NCBI RefSeq assembly: GCF_015832195.1
Contig: NC_052028.1
Span: forward strand, 10,397,501 to 10,461,500
Length of the DNA stretch: 64,000 nt
From: Motacilla alba alba
Taxonomy: Eukaryota; Chordata; Aves; Passeriformes; Motacillidae
Direction of reading: 5' to 3'
The notes under the pieces were generated by a model. That model was not told where the DNA came from and ran no database searches. It saw nothing but the letters and a program-made list of their open reading frames with translations. The position numbers and the translations under genes were made by a program. Numbering within the stretch: the stretch's first letter is position 1; the number at the start of each line of letters is the position of its first letter. Below are positions 53,567 to 64,000 of the stretch, in pieces.

Positions 53567-56029
53567 AGAAGAGAGTTTAGAAAAATCAACAGGGAAATAA
53601 TGAGGAAATGGAGAGGATGACCAAGAAAAAGAAGGAGGTAATGAAGATAGGTATGGGACAAAACTCACATGAACAGACAGCAAGGGCAGGGCTTGGCATA
53701 AACTGCAAGTCTGATAGAACAGCAGAATTAGACCCAAGATCAGAACACTCATATGCAAGTAAAATTCAGTGGAATTTCAGTCAACACCATGAGTAAACAT
53801 AGCAATTACAGGATTCAAAAATGGTAAACAATGATAGTTTTTTTTTTTCTTCTCAGCACTACATGTGTCATATAGGCAGAATTACCGTGTGTACTTTTCT
53901 TTGATTAACCACAGTCTTTGAGTGGGGAGTGAAAAGCAAGACCAAAACCCAAGTCACAGCCCAGAGGAATTCTTTAAAATTACCTGTGGCATGATGGGGC
54001 CTGGTGAGACAAAATGTAATCACAACCACCCATATTCTCAAATTTCTCAGTCCTTGATGTCTAGATGCATAAAGAATGACTCTGTTACTGTGGCCAGTCA
54101 CAGTTCTCAAACCAGGCTGCTTAGGCAGTCTACAACCACATGGTTATCCTGCTCTTGGGGATGGGACACCACAGTTTTAATCAAACAGCCATTAACATGG
54201 GACAGCTGGGAATCCCAGAGAGCCCTGCCAGCTTGGAATTGCCAGGGTGGGAGATTGAGAGGGGGATTGAGGAGAAATGGGCAGCTGGAAATGAGCAAGG
54301 CTTTAAAGAAAGCACTATTAGTCAGAAACAGGAAAACACTTGACAAAGTGCCAGTGGTAGGGGATGAGGAGACAGGTTCAACAAAGCAAAAAAGAGAACT
54401 GGAGAAATAAAAACAGAAGAGAAAGGAAAGGGAAATGTATGTACAAGTCCTAATGAGATGACAGTCATTCACGTTCTTAGCAAGGCTTGATGAAAGCAAG
54501 GGTTGTCTTTACAGCTTGAAAGCAAAGCAGATGTTATGGGCAGTGAATCTTGCAAGAAAATGAAGTTATAAACACATAATCCAGAGCATTCAGGTTATGT
54601 CCATCAGCTGAGCCTGACAGACCATGCAAAGTGCTGTAAATTTCATTTTACTCTCAGGTTCTGGTCTGTAAACTCATCACTTCAGCACAGATGCATTTCT
54701 GCAGTCACCTGCCACAGCTGCACGCACAAAAGGCTGCAAAAGGAAGGTGGACATGGAACCAGGGCAGTGGCATTCACCACTTCAGCCCTGCAGCCTCAGC
54801 GTGGCCTTGGCTCCCTGTGACCTGAACAAAGGTGTGGTATTTTCCCACTAGGCAGGCTATCAGCACAGGCTAAGGGAATGCACTTAGCTGACAGACAGAT
54901 GGTTGTAATCACGAACCACATCTCTTTGGTACAGACCTGAGGGGTTTAAAATCTAAGCCAAAGCTGCTTGAAAAATCACAAGAAGCCCTCTTGCTGGATG
55001 TGGGGTAAGCTCCTCTGACATGGTATAAATTATGGTATCTTGCAAAAATTATTTGCTTCTAACATTCTTTTAAAAGTTCAATACAAGGAAACAATATAAA
55101 AATATATTCTGATGAAGATGAGCATCTCTATCAGCCAGCATCTACATTCTGTCCTGAGGACGTTTCAACTTTTAAGTGTACTGGCCCTGCTCCTACTATC
55201 TTTACTGCCCTAATTTCATAGAACATTTTTTTCATGAAGTTCAGCCTAAAGTTGTGGTTGAGAGTTTGTGTATAGCATACCCTATCCTGTCAGCAGCCTA
55301 TGCCGAGACAGGCATCCCTAAAGTTGAATTCTAATCTACTGCATTTAGGACAAAATCTGTTCCAAAAGCTGAAGGAGGGTTCATGATCCAGACCAGATCA
55401 CTTAAAATGTTTCTCCACTGTTTCAATTCACAAGTGGCTGTGGGCACTCCTGAGTTCTAACATCAGATTAAAGTTGAGCCACAAGCCATATTTGACAGAG
55501 GGTGGAGCATTAACCTGAGCACTCATTCCTGCAGTAACTTAGGTAATAATTGTTACTTTGCGCCCACAAGCAAAGGGCTTAACTTTCAGTTTTATTTAAA
55601 GACGTGTAAGCTTTACCTGTATATCTAGAAGGCAAAATCTGCCCCTTTGGCATGGACAAACAGGACATTAGGAGCTGCATACTGTAAAATAATGTCTGGT
55701 TACAGGGAACAGTTTTCTTCTGGACTTCTCACCCACAACTCTGCCAACAAGGCTGACATATCCTTGGGCAAAAGGAATTAAGGCCCGGGCACGTGCTCAG
55801 CGCTCCAGCCCCGAGTTATGTAATATCCAAATCTAACTTTAAAAACAACAAACTCTGGCCCCTCTCGGTTGCAAAACCAGCAGAGCTGGAAACATTAAGC
55901 AAACCTCTCGTCCTGGAGTAACTGACTCAGCGCCCGTAACACACCTCGGGCTAAGCGGGGCGGCACTCCGGGCACAGCACAGCGCTGCAGCCGCGGTCGG
56001 ACCGCGCACCGTGCTGGGAGCGCCGCCCC

Positions 56030-56159
56030 GATCCCGGCCCCGGCCCCGGCCCCGGCCCCGATCCCGATCCCGATCCCGATCCCGATCCCGATCCCGATCC
56101 CGATCCCGATCCCGATCCCGATCCCGATCCCGATCCCGATCCCGATCCCGATCCCGCCC
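56030..56159. repeat. Compound hexanucleotide array (CGGCCC)n-(GATCCC)16
   Basis: About four CGGCCC units run into sixteen perfect GATCCC units (56060-56155). Every unit carries a CpG. The array lies about 175 bases upstream of the HNRNPAB TATA box. Ser-Arg, Gly-Ser and Asp-Arg repeat frames through it are artefacts. Confidence 0.97.
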
Positions 56160-56285
56160 GGGGCTGCCCGACCCCGCCGGCAGCTCCCGGTCCCGCCTCG
56201 CCCGCCTCTCCCCGCGCGGCCCCGCCCACCCCGGCAGGGCGGCCAGCAGCGAGAGCGGAATCCCCTGAGTGACAGGCGGCGGCGC

Positions 56286-56336
56286 CCAATCAGGACGCGC
56301 CTTGTTGCGGTGTGGCGCAGGCTCCGGCGGTATAAA
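56286..56336 (+). promoter_or_regulatory. HNRNPAB: HNRNPAB core promoter (CCAAT, TATA)
   Basis: CCAATCAG at 56286-56293 and TATAAA at 56331-56336 lie in a CpG island. The expected start site is near 56360. The first exon, non-coding, would run to the donor AAAA/GTGAGT at 56510/56511. Confidence 0.75.
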
Positions 56337-56359
56337 GGCGGCCACGCGTCGCGGGCGCG

Positions 56360-56510
56360 GGCCCGAGTACGTGTCTGAGGGGGAGGCGGCGGTGGCGGTG
56401 GGGCCGGTGCGGAGCAGCCGCGGGGAGCGGGATCGGCTCCAGCGCCAGTGCCGGGGCGGTTTTAATTAGACTTCGGTCAGCCCGGGTTTTATCGGGAGCG
56501 GATTTTAAAA
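56360..56510 (+). other. HNRNPAB: Non-coding exon 1 of HNRNPAB
   Basis: GC-rich sequence after the TATA box ends at 56510, followed by the donor GTGAGT. The 113-base 5'UTR intron ends with TCTCCCGCAG at 56623, and the ATG is 37 bases later. The start is set by distance from the TATA box, so the 5' end is approximate. Confidence 0.6.
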
Positions 56511-56660
56511 GTGAGTACGAGCGGGATGGCGGCGGCGGGAAGGGGGAGGGGTGTGAGCGGACCGGATCAGACCGGCCCGGCCGGGGAGGAGCCGCCGCGC
56601 TGACCCGCGCTCGTCTCCCGCAGGCGTCTCTCGTCCCTCTGCCTCTGCGGACGGGGCACC

Positions 56661-59600
56661 ATGTCGGAAGCGGAGCAGCAGCTGGCGGCCGGCGCCACCC
56701 AGAACGGGCACGAAGCGGCCGAGAGCGCCGGGGAGCAGCAGGCCGAGACCGGCGGGGCCGCTGCGGCGGCGGGAGCGGCAGGAGCAGCGGGAGCGGCGGC
56801 GGCGGCGGGAGCCGGCCCAGCGGCGGGAACAGCGGGCACGGCCGCCAGCCAGAATGGGGCCGAGGGCGACCAGATCAACGCCAGCAAGAACGAGGAGGAC
56901 GCGGGGTAAGCGCGGGCGCCATGTGCGGAGCGCCGGGCCCGGCGCGGCCCTGCGGCGGCAGCGCCCCCGGCCCCGCTCGGGCCGGCGGGGAGGGCGGCGG
57001 GAGCGGCCCCGCCGAGCCGGGGCCCTGCAGCACCAGCGCTTCCTTTGTTCTGGCGCTGCCTTTTGTTGGCGCCATGTGGCGGCTGGGGGAGGGGCGCCGA
57101 GCGGGGCCGTTGCCGTCTCACGCTGTAAAATGGAAGGGGATTTACCTCTCCCGCGTTTTCTTCATCCTTTCCCTCCTCAGCGAAAGGGGCGGATGGAAGG
57201 AGTTGCTTTCTGTTGGGGGAGGGGGGCTGGCTGAAACTTTGCGGGGATCGCGTGGCCCATCGCCGCTGGCGTCGATGTAAATGTGAATGTTTTGTGTAAA
57301 GCACGCAGAAATAATCCTGGCCTCGGAAGGCAGCGTTGATAACCCAAGTGTTTTTTAAGGGAAGTAAAAGGAAAATCAGTACGATTGAGATAATGCGCGG
57401 TGTGTTTAAATCGGTAAGAGCTATTTTGGTGTGCTACTTTGCAGCATTGTCAGAAAATGCCTTAAGTCTTGCAAGGGATTTCTGGAGGGGTCAATGTAGT
57501 TTCGCTGTGCTTTGGTGGTGGAATCCTTGTGTACACAAGAGGAATTTCTTTCCTATCATAGTTTGTCTGTTCATAAACAAGCGTACTTGACACGAACATT
57601 ACCTGGCTATTTCTCAAGCAGGTCTTTGTTATTCAGGCTACCCTATGGATTTAATTGGAACTCCCTTTGTTACCGTTGAGCTCTGAACCAGAGGGTCAGA
57701 TCCTTTAGGTCAAACAGAGAGCCGAAGCCAGTGAAATAGATTTTTGACTACAGAGAAACGAGTAACACTTGCACAAGCTTCCCACGAGTTCGGGTTGGGG
57801 CCGGATGTACTCTTTGCAGACACTAGGATTGCAAACCAAGCCTTTTAGCTCTGTACGAATTTTCGAATTTTTCTTTACTGTTTCTAGTATTTTGTGCTGA
57901 AAAAGGGTGATGGTATTTTCCTTTCATGAACAGGAGGTGACAAGCTTCAGGCCCAAATCGGTAGGAAATGAAACTTCTCAGAAAAGCACTTATTCAGAGG
58001 GATTGACGTATGTGAAAAATGTAGTGCTGTCCAAGGCACTGATTTTACAGTGTTTTGTTACGAGCTAAAATAAGCTTCAATTTAGCTGCACAAATACACT
58101 CAAGAGGGAAAAATGACTGCGTGTTGAGGGAGCAGTTGTCCAGTTTATGTGACCTCTGAAGGAAAAGCCAAATACCGTGTTTTTTGTCTCAGTTTCAAAG
58201 GTTCAAAAGTTTTAAATATTGTGTTATCTAAATTAGGTATCAGTTTTTCCAGTTACAAAACAAAGCACTGCAGATTGCAAAGTGTAACACATAGTGCTGC
58301 GGTGAGAGGTGAGTTTGGCATGTGGCAATGCCATAAAGCAGCCAAAGCTGCCTCCAGACAAATTCCTGTCATCCATCCCCCAATCTCTTGATGGTTCTGT
58401 AAGTGTGGTCAGCGATGACACGGTGTGCTGTGGAAAGCCTGTCAGTCCCTACAGGTTAGAGCAGCCACAGTCAGCTGTTGGCATGGGGAGGAATCCCCCA
58501 AGCTCCTTTCTTTGCCCAGTATTGAAAGGCTGAATAAACTTGCTAGGCCGTTCCTCCAGGGCTCTGCTGTAATGGCTGCAGGAAGCACACGCTGTATTCG
58601 GACCCGCTGCTTCCTGCTGCACTCACCAAGAGTGCACAGCTTGGTCTGCTGAAAAAACTTGCCTTCAGCAGGTAAAGGGTATGGTTTCACCCAGTTTAGG
58701 AAAAAAGGGAAAACCCCCCATAAGATCCCCCCACTCCCATTGCCTCTTGTACATAAACAGATGCCGATTATTGCAAAGTTACACATAAACACCAAAAACC
58801 AATTTTATCTAAGCAGTTTAATTTCTGAAGTGCTGTTACCTTCCAGTGTCAATCTAGGTTGCCTCCAAACAAGAGTAATGACAACTTAAACTGCTTCAGT
58901 CTATAGTTAGATAAAAAGGCTCGAATGCTCTCAAAAGCTCAGTTTGTTACCTTGGAAACTATGAAAATAGAAGATGCAGCCATGTTATTAATGTTTTCAT
59001 TTAAGTGAAGCATTTGAAAAATGCCTTATTGCCTGCTATCACTGCATTGTTTGTTAGCCTAACTTCTGTATTGTGCCTCGAATTTATTTCTTTGAGCTAG
59101 ATATCCTCCTTCAGAGGGGATTTTGTATGGGAAAGTGGGCAGGGAAGAACTGTATCCACCTACTTAGAATAAAGACTGAGGATGGAGAGACTCCTGTAGT
59201 ACTGAAGACAGAACTAGAGTCAGTAACTAAGCAGGAAGAAGTGAACAACATAGTAGTTAAGGCAGGTCCAAAGTCCCATCTGTTATGTGTGACTGTTATT
59301 GGAGGTCACAGATACCTGGACTAAAATTTTTACAGTTGTTTAACCAAAACCTAAGAGAGCTCAAATATTTTGGTTTTGAAACCTTATTCTTTGCTGAATG
59401 CTTTCAGAGCAGTAAGAATGATCCTAAGCTCTTTGCAAAAACTGAGTTGGCAGTACTCAATAATCAATACTGCTTTCTTGCAAATGATAGAATACTTTTG
59501 TTAAAAACAGAAGTTACTGGCAAGGAATCTTTCAGGGTATTCTTATTACTTTTTTGTATCCTCTGAACAGTGGCAGGGTGCATTGTGGCATTCCCTCAAA

Positions 59601-62600
59601 AAGAGGGGGGAGAAGCCCACCCTTGTGCACTCTGTAATATCAGCAGCTTTTGATAAGATGCAGGTGTTGCACTGGGAACAGACAGTCCTGTTCTGACAAT
59701 GCTGCTGAGGTGTGTACCACTGAGCATCTTACTGCATGGGCTTTTCTCCAGTGCTTCCTGAATCTGAATAGCTCTTCTCTCCTTGAAATTTCAGGAAGAT
59801 GTTTGTTGGTGGCCTCAGTTGGGATACAAGCAAAAAAGACTTGAAAGATTACTTCACCAAATTTGGTGAGGTAACCGACTGTACGATAAAGATGGACCCT
59901 AACACAGGAAGATCCAGAGGCTTTGGATTTATTCTCTTCAAAGAACCTGGGAGTGTTGAAAAGGTGAATTTAAGCTAAATGCTTTAGATGTTTAACTTCT
60001 AGGCGAAACTTTTCAGCTTGAGTTAATCATACCAAACTGTCTTTTAGGTTCTGGAACAGAAAGAACACAGACTAGATGGACGACTAATTGATCCCAAGAA
60101 GGCCATGGCAATGAAAAAGGATCCAGTGAAGAAAATATTTGTTGGTGGGCTAAATCCAGAAGCTACAGAAGAGAAAATCAGGGAATACTTTGGAGAGTTT
60201 GGAGAGGTGTGTAATGGTATCTTAGTAAACTCTGAAAGTATAGTCTCCAGTTGCTGTTTAGTTTATTAATAATTTGCAAGTTTTAAAGTGAGTTAACTTC
60301 AGATGTATCAAGCCTTCTGTAACATCCAGAAGTTTCTCAGCTTGAGAGCAAAGGTGGCACTTACTGCACTAGGTGCTTCCATTGCTAGTTAGAGACCCTT
60401 GTCTTAAACTCAAAGCATTTTAGCTGATGTTAAAACCAGTTTGGAGAGTTGTAAAATGAAATCTTGGATCTGAAAGCCACTGTCAGCATTTGGTGTTGCA
60501 TAATATGCATAAAGAGAAAATGTACAGTTTTGCTGCCCCAGTTTCTGTGCATTTAACTGTTCATACATGAGTCTGAAAATAGTATTTCATCACATCTTCA
60601 GATTGAAGCAATTGAATTGCCAATGGATCCAAAGACCAACAAAAGGAGGGGGTTTGTGTTCATCACTTTCAAGGAAGAGGATCCAGTGAAGAAGGTTTTG
60701 GAGAAGAAATTCCATAACGTCAGTGGAAGCAAGGTAGAAACTCTGACTTGTAACTCTTTGTCCAAGGATTATATCTCTACATCTATAACCTGAAAAGGCT
60801 TTTGTAGACCTCTTGTGTCAAAGTACCGAATTTACAGTAAGGACAGCTTGAAGTTTACCATAGCGGTGCTTTGCCCTAAATTTTGTCACAGAGGCTACCA
60901 AAGCTCTTTGACAATACTTGTGGCTTTCATTGCTGTATTTTAGGGCCTTTTTATATTAAATATCTAATTGCATCCATTAAATAGATGTGGAGAAATTGGC
61001 TTGTGTAGCAGTGTAAGCCATTCCAGCAGGCAGAGGCCTATTTTCAGCATAGGGCACTTGCACAAATGAAAGCCTTGCAGATGCCTAATTTTACAAGCAT
61101 CTGTCTGAAAGTGGCTCTGTCTGCTGGGGGACAGCTTCTGCTTTCTTCTCTCTGGAGCCCCTTTCTGCAACCCCCCCTGCCACCCAAACCTTGTCATGTA
61201 AACCCACTACAAGAATCCAGGGAGTGAATGTACACTTGTGGAAGCTTGTGCTTGGTCAGCTGGTTATGGGAGCTACTGTAAGGGTGGTGTGAGGTGCTCT
61301 GACCAGCTGACTGCTCATCTGGGGGAACAGCTAATGGAGAGAGGCTTATGGATCAACAAATGTTCAGAGACTGGAGGCAAATGATGTGTACTGGCTCGAG
61401 GTGTCCCTGTTCCCTTGCTCTGAGGCCAGTGCTGACCACATAAGTTCAGAGCCTTACTACACTGGGTCGTACTGTCTGACACCGACTTGGATTGCATTTG
61501 GGTTAAGATTGGTCTTGACACAATACAGAACAAATTTTGGCAAACCTAATGCAGTTGGAAAGTCACTGGTTAGCAGTGAAGTTTGTTTTCAGGAGAGGTG
61601 AATGCCTAAATGCCAAGAGAGCTGAGAAATTCCTGTATCATATCTATGACTTGGTTTTGTTTAATAGCCATAAATAATAAAAAGCATATTATCATAAAGG
61701 TCCTCTGGTAAAGAACTCCAAGCCAGGCTTGCTCCGGTGCTGTTGTTCCTTTTTAGCACAGTAGCTTTAATCTTGAACTGTGCACAGATCCAGGAACCTG
61801 GCAATTGGCTGACAGCTTGAACTGCAGCCTGGGAACCTGTCTTTGAAATGTCAGTTCTGGTTGCTTTTACCTGTTAGTATTTGATAAATGGTGATTTCAG
61901 GTGTTGGTAGGAGTGTGGTGCAGTCCATCCACATACACAGTGTGTAGGGTGTACAGTGCTGCCAGGAAAACCCCTTTTTGTGCATTTCTCAGAATCCTGT
62001 TCACTCAGTGCAGATCAGGTGAAGCAGCAGATAGCAACAGCCTTGTCCTGGAGCTTGTGCCAGGTGAGAGGGCAGCCTTGTGGCTCCTGCAGGAGAGGTG
62101 GCTTCAGCACTTCTTTCATGGTGAAATTGATGGTAGGGAATAGGCAGGATAAAATGCCCTGAAAGCAGTGGCCTCTTGGAAAGGCTGACAGGGACTTACC
62201 TTTGCCCAGGTGGCACAATAAATCAGATGTCCCTGGATGTGCATTAGTGCTGCTCACCTGACCGGCAGCACAGCACGTACACCTCCTTTGCCTCCAGAGG
62301 AACCTCTGGCTTCTCCAGGCGCTCAGGTGGGGCAGTGCTGCTTCGAGACACTGTACATACTCTTCCTTGTTTTTTATTTGCAGTGTGAGATTAAGGTAGC
62401 ACAGCCAAAAGAAGTGTACCAGCAGCAACAGTTCAGTAGTGGTGGAGGAAGAGGTAGCTATGGAGGAAGAGGCAGAGGTGGAAGAGGCGGCGGTAAGTAC
62501 CACACACACTACTTTAGTATGGACACATTCTAAATAAGTTGTGTGTACTAAAATGGGATTTTGTGGATGGTTTTCCCTTCTATAGCTCAAAGTCAAAATT

Positions 62601-62887
62601 GGAATCAAGGTTATGGCAATTACTGGAACCAGGGTTATGGGAATCAAGGATACGGCTATCAGCAAGGTTATGGTGGCTATGGAGGCTATGATTATTCAGG
62701 ATATGGGTATTATGGATATGGACCAGGCTATGATTACAGTAAGTAAAGAGAACTGTATTGGGTATAAGCAAGCATAACTAATTAGCAGTTTAATGCATTT
62801 GTTCTCTTGTTCATAGGTCAAGGCAGTGCAAATTATGGGAAGACACCAAGACGTGGTGGTCATCAGAATAACTACAAGCCATATTGA
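56661..62887 (+). CDS. HNRNPAB: Heterogeneous nuclear ribonucleoprotein A/B (CBF-A)
   Basis: Seven coding exons: 56661-56905, 59795-59963, 60048-60206, 60602-60733, 62384-62492, 62586-62738 and 62817-62887. They give 1038 bases and 345 residues; all introns are GT-AG and in phase. Human HNRNPAB is about 332 residues. Residues about 33-66 are an Ala/Gly-rich tract. RRM1 starts at residue 84 with RNP2 MFVGGL and has RNP1 RGFGFILF at 123-130. RRM2 has RNP2 IFVGGL at 168-173 and RNP1 RGFVFITF at 207-214. An RGG-type segment ([16 protein letters not shown]) follows, then a Gly/Tyr-rich low-complexity tail (about 273-322) and a conserved end, [10 protein letters not shown]. The family (hnRNP A/B, D, DL) binds AU- and UUAG-rich RNA and single-stranded DNA, acting in splicing, mRNA transport and transcription. 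The tail length and sequence separate it from HNRNPD, but this is from memory; HNRNPDL is less likely. The exceptionally GC-rich first coding exon contrasts with AT-richer later exons. Confidence 0.95.
56906..59794 (+). other. HNRNPAB intron after the first coding exon, no gene inside
   Basis: A 2.9-kb intron. The first 350 bases continue the CpG island; the rest is AT-rich. Short frames inside match nothing known. No snoRNA with clear C/D or H/ACA boxes was identified. Confidence 0.6.
60734..62383 (+). other. HNRNPAB intron before the RGG exon, no gene inside
   Basis: A 1.65-kb intron between the RRM2 exon and the RGG exon. I see no repeat element, RNA gene or coding frame that can be supported. 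Confidence 0.6.
62586..62738 (+). other. HNRNPAB: Symmetric Gly/Tyr-rich cassette exon of HNRNPAB
   Basis: The exon is 153 bases (51 codons). Skipping it joins G at 62492 to GT at 62817 and keeps the frame. It encodes GYG, GYGGY and YYGYG repeats. Human HNRNPAB makes long and short isoforms differing by a 47-residue Gly/Tyr-rich insert, so alternative use here is expected. Its acceptor TTCTATAG has a modest tract, which fits regulated inclusion. Confidence 0.75.
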
Positions 62888-62901
62888 TCAAACTTATTCA
62901 G

Positions 62902-63156
62902 GTATGCAGTGGCATGGTCTCTTTTGGAAAATGACTGCATAGGTTTTGTATACAATGCTGTAGATGGATACTTCAGTTCTGTACCAAATTTAACTTTACA
63001 ATAAATTTCTATGGCCTGTTAAATGTGCATCTTACTTGGAAGAGCTCCCTGGAAATGTTTTACATGTTTAATACTTACCAATAACTAGTTGTCTAGACAG
63101 TGTGGTGTGTAATTTTCAGCATTGCTGAAGATATTAATTAATGATTTTATTAATAG
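62902..63156 (+). other. HNRNPAB: Probable 3'UTR intron of HNRNPAB
   Basis: TTCAG/GTATGC at 62901/62902 and TTAATAG/GTTAAA at 63156/63157 form a plausible GT-AG intron just after the stop codon, as in the related HNRNPD. The junction would be only 14 bases past the stop, too close for junction-dependent decay. An AATAAA at 63000-63005 lies inside, so retention with early polyadenylation is an alternative. Confidence 0.5.
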
Positions 63157-63460
63157 GTTAAACTGAAACTGATTTTGAGGGTCTGCTTAAAGCTGCAGCT
63201 CTGCATCTAGGGACTGCCTCTTGGAGTTAACTATGGACTCTGCATTACTCCAGTTGTACAGAATGAGATGCATCTTAGGGAACCAGTGTCACTTTCCACC
63301 TTTTTATTTTGTATTGTTTTTGTGTCATACATTTCCTGTAATGGAAGTGTTAATTTTACTGTACTTTTTGGTACCTTTTTGGAATCTAATGTATTGTAAG
63401 GTATTTTACATGTGTTCTGATTCACCATGACATGGATATTGAAGCTATCCTAGCTTTTGA

Positions 63461-63466
63461 AATAAA
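63461..63466 (+). terminator. HNRNPAB: HNRNPAB distal polyadenylation signal
   Basis: AATAAA in TTTTGAAATAAAAAAGGCG, followed by a GT-rich TAGTGTCTTGTG downstream element. It is the best-formed poly(A) site in the region. Confidence 0.75.
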
Positions 63467-63489
63467 AAAGGCGTAATCTAGTGTCTTGT

Positions 63490-64000
63490 GCCATTCTTCA
63501 GCTCATGTGTTAGTAAAACACCAGTATCCTGTTCCCAGAATTTAGTTCATGGCAGTACCTTGATAGATTGAGAGTTGTGCTTAAATGTTTTTAATCTTAA
63601 AACTAGAAGGCTATGTTGGTAGTTGTGCTCACTTGCAGTTAAGTGGCAGCTAAAACCTGCTGTCACTTCTGCCCGGAGGTTGTGGAGGAGAGCTCAGGTG
63701 ACAAGCCCCAGCTGTGGTAGGGCTGTGCTGGTGAGGCGGTGGCTCTGCTCTAGGCAAGCACAGAGGCTCAGAGTAAACTGGAGTGGTGTCTGCTGTGGGC
63801 TCTGCTAGGAGGAGCCAGAGCTGAAGGTTTCAGGCAGGGCTTGGGAGTCTGGACAGCATTGCAGGAGGGAGTCAAGAGGTGTGCAAGAAGCTGGCTGCAC
63901 TTCCTCCATATTTCACTGTCTTGAGTCTGAGACTTGTCTGCAAGTTGTTAATAGGCTTTATAATACCTGCCTTGAAAGGCAGGTTGGGCAGACATTAAAT
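63490..64000. other. Downstream flank of HNRNPAB, nothing recognised
   Basis: No coding frame, repeat or RNA gene can be supported in the last 510 bases. Confidence 0.6.

Larger units (their letters stand above)
49230..56000. other. Intergenic stretch between NME5 and HNRNPAB
   Basis: No protein gene recognised. The stretch holds two GC-rich blocks (49735-50010 and 50815-51060), a pyrimidine-rich segment (about 51930-52870), a poly(A) run near 52347 and a (CT)n-poly(T) tract near 53527. Confidence 0.6.

Noticed and set aside
55839..56345. Frames of Asp-Arg, Gly-Ser or Ser-Arg repeats
   Set aside because: They are direct translations of the hexanucleotide array in the promoter region.

Overview
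The window is nuclear DNA from a vertebrate, almost certainly a bird. It carries several 3'-terminal CR1 LINE fragments of the avian type, short introns with canonical GT-AG ends, GC-rich microchromosome-like stretches, and clear orthologues of vertebrate genes. A songbird is plausible, but nothing read here proves the order. There is no bacterial, plasmid or phage content, no CRISPR array and no recognisable tRNA or rRNA gene.

Layout. (1) 1-5.7 kb: non-coding, with a long (AT)n microsatellite and an old CR1 piece. (2) 5.72-8.57 kb, plus strand: a beta-thymosin gene of 45 residues in two coding exons, with a probable non-coding first exon behind a GA-rich promoter and a CR1 copy in its second intron. 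(3) 8.6-20.5 kb: no gene seen; it includes a 76-bp minisatellite near 14.3 kb and a small palindromic repeat near 11.5 kb. (4) 20.5-24.9 kb, plus strand: WNT8A, complete in six exons (357 residues), with TATA and inverted CCAAT boxes. (5) 24.9-40.9 kb: intergenic, no gene seen. (6) 40.9-49.2 kb, minus strand: NME5, five coding exons (208 residues), a two-base-offset 5'UTR acceptor, a CTCF-like motif in an intron, and a CpG island at its 5' side. (7) 49.2-56.0 kb: intergenic, with two orphan GC-rich blocks and a pyrimidine-rich stretch. (8) 56.0-63.5 kb, plus strand: HNRNPAB, seven coding exons (345 residues), with a 5'UTR intron, an in-frame Gly/Tyr cassette exon and a probable 3'UTR intron. 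A perfect hexanucleotide array lies just upstream of its promoter.

The four genes are functionally unrelated: an actin-monomer buffer, a secreted Wnt ligand, a ciliary radial-spoke protein and an RNA-binding protein. WNT8A next to NME5 agrees with the arrangement known on human 5q31. HNRNPAB is on human 5q35, so its place beside NME5 reflects rearrangement between the lineages. All exon boundaries were derived by hand from splice dinucleotides, frame continuity and family protein knowledge. No previously undescribed multi-gene system was found. The most unusual items are the promoter-proximal hexanucleotide array, the beta-thymosin gene beside WNT8A, and the unassigned GC-rich blocks between NME5 and HNRNPAB.
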